DNA of 64,000 bases. Source: Acrasis kona. Taxonomy: Eukaryota > Heterolobosea > Eutetramitea > Acrasida > Acrasidae. Of the stretch, positions 56,601 to 64,000 are shown piece after piece; position 1 is the first letter of the stretch; each line of letters starts with the position of its first letter. The stretch spans positions 1 to 64,000 of the forward strand of contig JAOPGA020000847.1 of assembly GCA_026419775.2 (NCBI GenBank), in the 5' to 3' direction. The position numbers and the translations under genes were made by a program. The notes beneath the pieces are model-generated. The model searched no databases, was not told where the DNA came from, and was given only the letters and a program-made list of their open reading frames with translations.

Positions 56601-59600
56601 TATGTGTAGATGTTGGAGTTGGTACTGTAGTAGGAGTCGGTATAGTAGTAGGAATAGATGTTGTAGTTGGAGTATATATGGGTGTGAGAGTGGGCGTTTG
56701 GGTAGGTGTTGATGTTGGTGTTGGTGTTGGAGTAGGTGTCTGTGTAGGAGTAGTTGTAGGTGTGGGAGTAGGAGTCGGTGTTGCTGTTGGTGTTTGTGTA
56801 GGTGTTAATGTTGGTGTTCGTGTTGGCGTTGGCATAGGAGTGGGTGTCAGCGTTGGAGAGGGCGTTGGAGTGGGTGTCGGTGTTGAGGTAGGAGTGGGCG
56901 TAGGTGTTTGTGTAGGTGTTAATGTTGGAGTGGGTGTAGTGGTTGGGGTAGGAGTTGGTGTAGAGATTGGAGTAGGTGTTGGAGTAGGTGTTGTAGTGGG
57001 AGTAGGGGTTGGGGCAGGAGTGGGCGTGGGTGTCGATGTAGGAGTTGGAGTAGAGGTTGGGGTTGGCGTTGGAGTAAGCGTTGGAGTAGGAGTTGGTGTG
57101 GAGGTAAGAGTTGGAGTGGGTGTTGGTGTTGGAGTCGGCGTAGGAGTTGGTGTAGGGGTTGGTGTAGGTGTTGGAGTAGGGGTGGGTGTTGGGGTTGATG
57201 TAGGTGTGGGAGTGGGTGTAGGGGTTGATGTAGGCGTGGGAGTAGGCGTGGGCGTGGGGGTTGGTGTAGGTGTTGGAGTACGTGTTGGAGTAGGGGTGGG
57301 TGTTGGAGTGGGTGTCGGTGTCGGTGTTGGAGTCGGTGTGCAAATATAATTACTACACCCAGGACCACTATAACAACTTGGACAAGTACAAGTATCTGGT
57401 GCCACACAAGCACCTACTCCCGAACAAACACTCGAGTTAGTCTTCGCAACACCATAACAATTAAACATGTCACAATTACTAGAATAATAACCGCTGAAAC
57501 AACTACAACTACCAGAAGAAACGCACGCTCCCTTACCACTACATACTAAAGCATCGTTGTTCTGATAACTACCACAAGAATAATAAGAACAAGTAGGACC
57601 AGAATAACCTGCGTTACAAGTACATACGCCGTTAGCATTACAAACACCATTACCAGAGCAAGGATTTAAAGAGAAGGAATAAGCAGAAGTAGCTAATGAA
57701 CTAGTAAACACATATTGATAAACAGTTAGTGGACCCATGTAACCATTTAACTGATCCTTGGGTGTCGCTCCATATTCGGAGAGACCCATCGAGAAGTAAT
57801 TATTACCAGAGTATCCCATTGTTGCAGAAACATTATTTTGTAAAACTCCATTCACATATAAAGAACAAGTTCTTGTGGAAGAGTCATAACTTCCGGTCAA
57901 CTGATACCAAGTGTTTACAACGGGAGTGAAAGTACTTACTGCACGTGCAGTATTGATATAAAATTGTATATTACTGGATGCCCAATTATATTGGAAATAA
58001 ATTTGTTCATGAAGATAAAAGAATGTTTGGTAGGTTGACAATGAATTAAATCTAACCCATGTCACTACTGTGAAAGATAGTGATGGGTTAAAAGTATTGT
58101 ATGGAATTCTAAAGTATGAATTTGAAGTGTTGAAGTAAATGGAGTTGGTATAACCAGGTGGTGCCAATTGAGACCAAAGAGGAGTGTAGGGACTAATGGT
58201 AGTTGCATTGACTCCATTTACAAGATCAGAAATTACATTTCCACTACCTTCAGTTAACAAATAACTAATAACTGGAGCAGTGACACTACCAGCACCAGCA
58301 GTGCAGACTGGTAATGGTTTAAAGTATTTATAAATAGTACAATAATATTGTGGATTATTTTTACCACTACCACTACAATCAGAAGTTAATGCTGTAGGAC
58401 TTATCATATTATACAAAACAGATGGAGGATTATAAATAATGTTTAAACATTGCTGCAAAGTAGATCTCCATAAACAACTCGTACCATCAGTGGACATGGC
58501 CTCGGTTCTATTATTATAAGTCAACCTTCCAGGTAAATATGCATTATCAATTGGAGAATAAACACAAGCCCAATAAGTGGGCACGGCAAGGAAATACTGA
58601 GCAATAGCACACATCCAATTTTGACTAGATTGACAATTTGGAGATAAAAAGAATGGTAGTGAATATGGTATAATAGGATTTGGTGGGTTCTGTAAATTGT
58701 ATTGACAATTACTGCCCCATAAACAATTAGAACCATCTGGAGACATACATTCGCCCAAACCCTGTTCATTTATTCTAGAAGGTAAATAATCATTATCTCT
58801 AGGAGACCATACACATGCCCATACAGTTGGTACTTTGGCAACTACTGGTAAAGTGCTCGTGGAAGGAGTTACGATGAGAGAAATATAAGAATTACTATTA
58901 TAAAGTACTCTAATTGATTTTGAATCAGCAACATATAAAGAATTATATCTAGTATCAACTGCTAACGTTAAAAACAGAAGTGAAACCAGCATTTGCTGCC
59001 AATCCCTTATCACCAACAGATGCCGTTGTGCGGTTACCAGCAATCGAAGTAACCATGTTGGAATTCAAATCAATAATCCTAACTACATTATTTCCTGTGT
59101 CAGCAACGTATATTGCGTTGTTTTTACTATCAAAATCAAGTCCATTTGGATAACTAAAGGCTACACCTGTGCTGGATGTTAGTTGACCATCGCCACTAAA
59201 TGACGCCGTTCTGGGAGTTCCAGCAACTAGTGCTATAATACCACTTGTTCGATTGATGGATCGAATGATGTGATTATTGGTATCTGCAACATAAATCATA
59301 TTTTTACCATAATCGATTGACAGGTGACATGGATAATTTAATTGAGCGCCAATCGCCAAAATGTTATTTCCATTGTAACCAGCACCCGCAGTGGCGTTAC
59401 CCGCAAGAGTATTGATGATTCCGTTTTTTACGGCAGCGTATCACGTGATGACCATGAGTAGTGAAATACAAAGTGTTGGTCACGGTATCTAGTACCATAC
59501 CAAATGGAGAACATATTTGTGCAGAGGTTGCTGGGCCTCCATCACCTGTATTGCCACAAACACCACTTCCTGCAAATCTTGTCATCAATCCATTGTTACG

Positions 59601-62600
59601 ATTGACCACTCGGATCATATTGTTACCATAATCAGCAATATAAACCAAATTATTAACAGTGTCAATTGCTAAGGAACGAGGTCCGTTCAAAGTGGCCAAA
59701 GTAGCCAATAAGCCGTCTCCATTGTAAGTAGTTATGATGCCGCCCAAACCAGCGAATGTAGAAATGGTGTTGACATATTTATCAACTACCTTGACAGTAT
59801 TAGCGTCTATAAAATACATTAAATTTCTTTCTTGTTCTATTTTTAGATCATAAACGGCGTTTATAATTCTAGCATACAAAGCGGGTCCTCTGTAATTTTG
59901 AGGTCCACCTACGCTTGTTCTTATGATATTAGTCGATAGATCAACGGCTCTTATGACCATGTTATTGACGTCGGACACATAGAGTTGGTTATTAACATTA
60001 TCAAGAGTTAGTACATGTGGATCGGCTAATTGAGCATTTGCTGCAAGACCACCATCACCTCCGTAACCACTACTCAAGTTGAAATTACCGGCGAAAGTAG
60101 AAATGATTTTAGAAGTCATGGATATAGATCTCACCACTTGATTTCTGTAATCAGTAACATACAATCTATTTCTGACACTGTCAATTTGAGTGTGACATGG
60201 ATAACTTAATAAAGCACTGGTAGATAAACCTCCGTCACCTCCATATCCTGCTGTACCTGTTCCAGCATAAATAGACATCATTCCAGAAGTACGGTTGACC
60301 ATTCTTACGACATTACTACATAACTCTGAAATGTACAATACATTGTTTGCGGAGTCGAGGTTGATACCCCATGGACTACACAATCTACTACCGCTTGCGG
60401 GTACGGGTGTAGAGGAAGCTGGTCCAGAAGAACTCTGTACGCCAGCTAAAGTATATATTTTATTATTTGTTCTGTTCCAGTAACGAGCTACATGACAATA
60501 TTCTTCCACCCAATACAAGAGGTTATTAATAGAATCCAAGGCAAGTGTACTTGGACTAGTTATGGCATTGATTGGTGAACTACCGTCTGGTGTATAACCA
60601 TCACTGCTATTACCAACTACGGTTGATATCAAGTTAGTGTTCAAGTCAATCATACGAATCAATCTATTAGTAAATTCCGTAATGTATAGATAATTATTGA
60701 CCGTGTCAACTACACAATGTCTTGGGCTAGATAATCTGGCATTTGTGGCCAATCCTCCATCACCGGAATAACCATAGACTCCAATACCAGCAATAACCGT
60801 GACCATGTTGGTATTCAAGTTGACCATCTTTACAACATGATCATTCTTGTCATTAACGTACAATCTATTTCTAGTAGAATCATAACAAGAACCTTGTGGA
60901 GCATACATTTGACTATTCATCGCTGTTGTCGGAGCAAAAACGTTCCAACTACCAATGGCAGTGTCAATTACGTATTGATCGGGATACACAACTCTTACAT
61001 AATTATTTTCGGAAATATACATGACATTATTCACGTTATCAAATTCTACTAAGTTTGGTAGATTAAAAGTGGAGTTGACCAATATACCATTATCACCAGT
61101 ACTCGCCATTACGTTGAAAATACCAGATACCTTTGTAATGATGCCGGTGTTCATATCGACGACTCTGACCAGTTGATTACGAGTATCAGTTATGTACAAC
61201 TGATTAGTAACAGAATTTAAAGTAACACCAGTTGGATAATTCATAGTAGAAGATAAAGCAGATCCCTTGTCACCAGAGTAACTATAAGTACTAGGAGTAC
61301 CAGCTATGTTAGTTACAATATTAGAAGTTCTGTTCCACGCTCTTACAATATGATTTAAAGAGTCAGGGAAGTAGATTATATTACGAGATACATCAATATT
61401 TAATAAAGAAGGATTGTTAAGTTGAGTGCTGGTGCCAACTTGATTATTACCGTTGTAACCACCACTACCCGTTCCCACTACAGTATTAATCACTCCGTTC
61501 TTAATCGAACGAATGACGTGACTATAATAAGATGAAAAATATAAAGTAGAAGTAGAAGAGTCGTATAAGATACCAAAAGGATTACAAATTTGAGCAGTTA
61601 ATGCAGAACTTCCGTCACCAGTATAACCGCAGGCTCCAGTCCCTGCTACTCTAGTGACCATTCCGTTAGTTCTATTAATCACACGAATGGTATGAATACC
61701 AAACTCTGCAACATAGACCAAATTATTGGTCACGTCCAGAGAAATACCGACTGGTAATAAAGAAGGAGAGTTGAGGGCGACTGTATCGTAGCTACCAGTA
61801 AAGGCATCTGGTCCAGCTCCCAATATCGTCTGGATGTTATTTGTATTACGATTGATCACCATCACTCTATGAGACGTGGCGTCCGTAATATATAATTGAT
61901 TTCTCAAATTGTCGTATTTTGCAGAATAGACCTGACCGAATAATCTAGCTCCATAAGCCGATCCAGTGTATTGGAATGGAGCTCCGACAACCGTTCGAAT
62001 CACATTCGAGTTGAGATCGACCGCTCTGATCATCCTGCTTTGTTTATCCGTAAAGTACAATTGATTTCTGGATCGATCTAAGGTCATCCTCATTACATAA
62101 GTAAGTTTAGCAGAAGTAGCTAAACCTCCGTCTCCTCCAAATGCAAAAACGCCTTGAGTTCCAGCCATGGTCTTTACGACACCAGAAGTTTGGTTGACCA
62201 CACGAATAACGTAATTACTGAGATCAGCTATGTATACTAATTTTCGACTACTGTCGATAGTTACATCCCAAGGGCTATTAAATGAAGCGCTAGTAGCTAA
62301 TCCATTATCTCCGCTAAAACCAGCTCCGTTACCTCCTGCAAAAGTAGCTATAATTCCTGAAGATATCGTAATCGTTCGAATTCCGTGGAAACATGCATCA
62401 GCTAGGTACAGCACTTTGTTATCCATATCAATGGTCAATCCATATGGGTTGCACAGTTGAGCAGAAGTGGCGGCCACGTTGTTCCCTGAAGTTCCCGAAG
62501 TACCTTGTGTACCGGCCACTAGAGAAATAACGCCGCTGGTTCGATCCCACTTGCGAATAATGTAATTAGTTCCTTGTTCGGTAAAATACAAGACGCTGGC

Positions 62601-63162
62601 GTCTGTATCGAGGGCCATTCCGTTCGGAGCGTTGATTCGAGCGCTCGTAGCAGGTCCTCCGTTTCCGGTGTAGCCGCTTACTCCGTTACCAACTACTGTT
62701 CGAATGATTCCAGAAGTACGATTCGACTTCTCTAATTACGTTATTACTCTGGTCAGAAATGTAGAGTAGATTGTTGGCACCGTCGGCTACAATTGTTTGT
62801 GGATAGTTGAGCAGAGCGTTGGTTGCGAGGCCGTTGTCTCCAGCGTATCCAGTTTTGCCGTCTATAATTGTTATAAAAGTTGTTGAGTGAGAAGTGTACT
62901 AACATTGACCAGCTACCAACGTTGTTATATTTGTAGACAAGTCGACCACTCTGATAATAAAGTCGCCAGTGTCACAAACATATAGTAAATTGTTAATAGA
63001 ATCATAAAAAGTTCCCGATGGATAGGACAACTGAGCATTGATACTGTTAACGGGTGTACTAGGGCTAAAGTAACCACCTATAGTGTTTATGGTAGGCGCA
63101 GATTGGACTAGTGTGATGAGCACGAATGCAAACGCCACTAGGAACGCCGCTACCCTTTTCAT
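53629..63162 (-). CDS. giant NHL-repeat / LamG / EGF / Thr-Pro-stalk surface protein
   Basis: About 3160 residues: 9534 bp minus one 42-nt intron near 62856-62899 and three single-base skips. Signal peptide ([21 protein letters not shown]); then about 24 NHL-type beta-propeller units ([13 protein letters not shown]-like with GxxGYSGDGG loops) down to about 58900; two Cys-rich repeats ([20 protein letters not shown]); a LamG-like domain (about 57700-58250); three EGF-like modules (about 57350-57660); a Thr-Pro stalk (56380-57345); twin ~260-residue modules; a Ser/Thr-rich region; a beta-rich domain; one membrane helix ([20 protein letters not shown]) and a short basic tail. Cell adhesion or recognition is inferred. 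Frame shifts near 62727, 59435 and 58970 break the reading. Confidence 0.85.
54790..56375 (-). repeat. twin ~800-bp modules inside the giant surface gene
   Basis: Two copies (about 55575-56375 and 54790-55570) encode the same layout, starting near [13 protein letters not shown] / [13 protein letters not shown] and ending [11 protein letters not shown] 110-bp core is identical between 54899-55008 and 55730-55839. The stretches are joined by Thr-Pro linkers. A recent duplication or gene conversion is implied. Confidence 0.85.
56380..57345 (-). repeat. Thr-Pro hexanucleotide tandem repeat
   Basis: About 965 bp made of (ACN CCN) units encoding (Thr-Pro)n with occasional Ser, Leu, Ala and Gln changes. 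It makes a rigid O-glycosylatable stalk. The other reading frames, and the plus strand, are also open through most of it because the hexamer lacks stop triplets in those frames. Confidence 0.9.
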
Positions 63163-64000
63163 TATTGATGGGTGGACTTTCAACCGTTAGTTTGATTGTA
63201 TAAAGAAATTTCACCTGATTCTTAAATACGCTGATTGGTGAGAATCACCGAAGATTATAATAATTCCAATTGTTACGTAACATTACAGCTCCTAATTTGT
63301 ATAACTATGGCGTGTACTTGAATATCCTTTTTTAGACAATTAAAACCTACGATGAGGTCACGGTTCTGCAGCACGAAGGAGAATCAAGTCGTTTGTACTG
63401 CCGGCATGCATAAACTTTTACACCGAGTTTAAGTTCGTATTTGATTAGTATCTTCTAATATACAGCACACCTTCAGTTCATTTAACCATGTTCAAATGTC
63501 ATCACTCAAACAATCGGTTTAAAAAGTAACGGTCTAATGAGTTATTCGCGTCCTTCCATCTTTTAAGACAGAATGATGGGAGATTTTTGAGATGCTCTCC
63601 AAACGGAAAAGTTGTTAAACGTACGTCCGCTCTACTCCAATTAAAACGTTATTATGTTATGCTTAGGATAGTTGTCATTCAATATACTGCTTCGGTTGGT
63701 TCTGCACTTGTTCCCTGTCAAAAATGGATTACAAAGATTTTCATTTGGGATTCGAGACCAATTGATTTGAAGCCATTAACCAATTGAACCCGAAGAGATC
63801 AAGATGAGGTAGAACTACCTTCTAGACTTCATAAACTCAAGCCAGCCGTTGCAATGGTGATGTAAGTGAAGAGGATGAACAATACACTCAAAGAGGTGCA
63901 TCCTGCCACATGACGTTTCACGTGTCACGATTGGTCCGTCCGATTGTCCGGGTAAGTTCAAATGGTTGTTCCAAATGAAAAAAACTAGAAAACCTTTGCG
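63163..64000. other. upstream flank of the giant gene, no gene seen
   Basis: Short frames only (largest about 66 codons at 63587), none with convincing protein character or splice partners. It probably contains the promoter of the minus-strand giant gene; no known element is recognised. Confidence 0.45.

Noticed and set aside
56177-57343. 388-codon minus-strand frame rich in His/Ser/Asn/Thr
   Set aside because: It is an alternate frame of the same repeat, with no domain outside it.
56522-57349. 275-codon plus-strand frame of Val-Gly repeats
   Set aside because: It is the antisense of the Thr-Pro hexamer repeat; there is no start context or other domain, so it is a shadow.
1-64000. CRISPR arrays, operons or bacterial features
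   Set aside because: Spliceosomal introns throughout, no regularly spaced direct repeats, no Shine-Dalgarno-led gene strings.

Overview
This is a eukaryotic nuclear fragment. The genes are packed on both strands, many have several exons, and the introns are tiny: 36-45 nt is usual, with GT..AG ends and often a CTAAC/CTAA-like branch site. Neighbouring genes are often only 3-60 bp apart. The gene content points to a free-living unikont- or excavate-like protist. A heterolobosean amoeba of the Naegleria/Acrasis kind is my best guess. The reasons are the receptor-like CHASE/cyclase proteins, the giant NHL-repeat surface protein with a Thr-Pro stalk, the RCC1-repeat membrane protein, the myosin V-like gene, and a TOG/LRR protein of the basal-body type. 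The species cannot be fixed from the sequence alone.

Layout. 0-4.5 kb: an unrecognised multi-exon gene (-) and a zinc alcohol dehydrogenase (+). 4.7-12.1 kb: myosin V-like, Artemis-like nuclease and V-ATPase c'' (all +). 12-17 kb: a small secreted protein (-), a SKA1-like kinetochore protein (+), CWF19L1 (-), a CCDC167-like protein (+) and a Gfo/Idh/MocA oxidoreductase (-). 17.5-30.7 kb: a CHASE / degenerate cyclase / RGS protein (+), a multipass membrane protein (-), condensin CAP-G (+), a TOG-LRR fusion (-), a second membrane cyclase (-) and two small unrecognised proteins (-). 31-38.4 kb: RING-H2 (+), Prp3 (-), mitochondrial mS41 (+), Zim17/DNLZ (-), TLC-domain protein (+), OLA1 (+) and a DFRP1 relative with a dsRNA-binding-like tail (-). 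39-53 kb: RCC1-repeat protein (+), K+ channel-like gene (-), divergent eEF2 (-), an ankyrin-rich protein (-), DENND6 (-) and an F-box multipass membrane protein (-). 53.6-63.2 kb: one giant NHL/LamG/EGF/Thr-Pro surface protein (-). The last 0.8 kb shows no convincing gene.

Most genes are unrelated housekeeping functions: splicing (Prp3, CWF19L1), mitosis (CAP-G, SKA1-like), DNA repair (Artemis), mitochondrial translation and import (mS41, Zim17), translation (OLA1, eEF2-like, DFRP1-like), traffic (myosin V-like, DENND6) and acidification (V-ATPase c''). The unusual parts are new domain combinations, several enzymes that have lost catalytic residues, and a set of eight apparent single-base +1 frame breaks inside otherwise well-conserved coding sequence.
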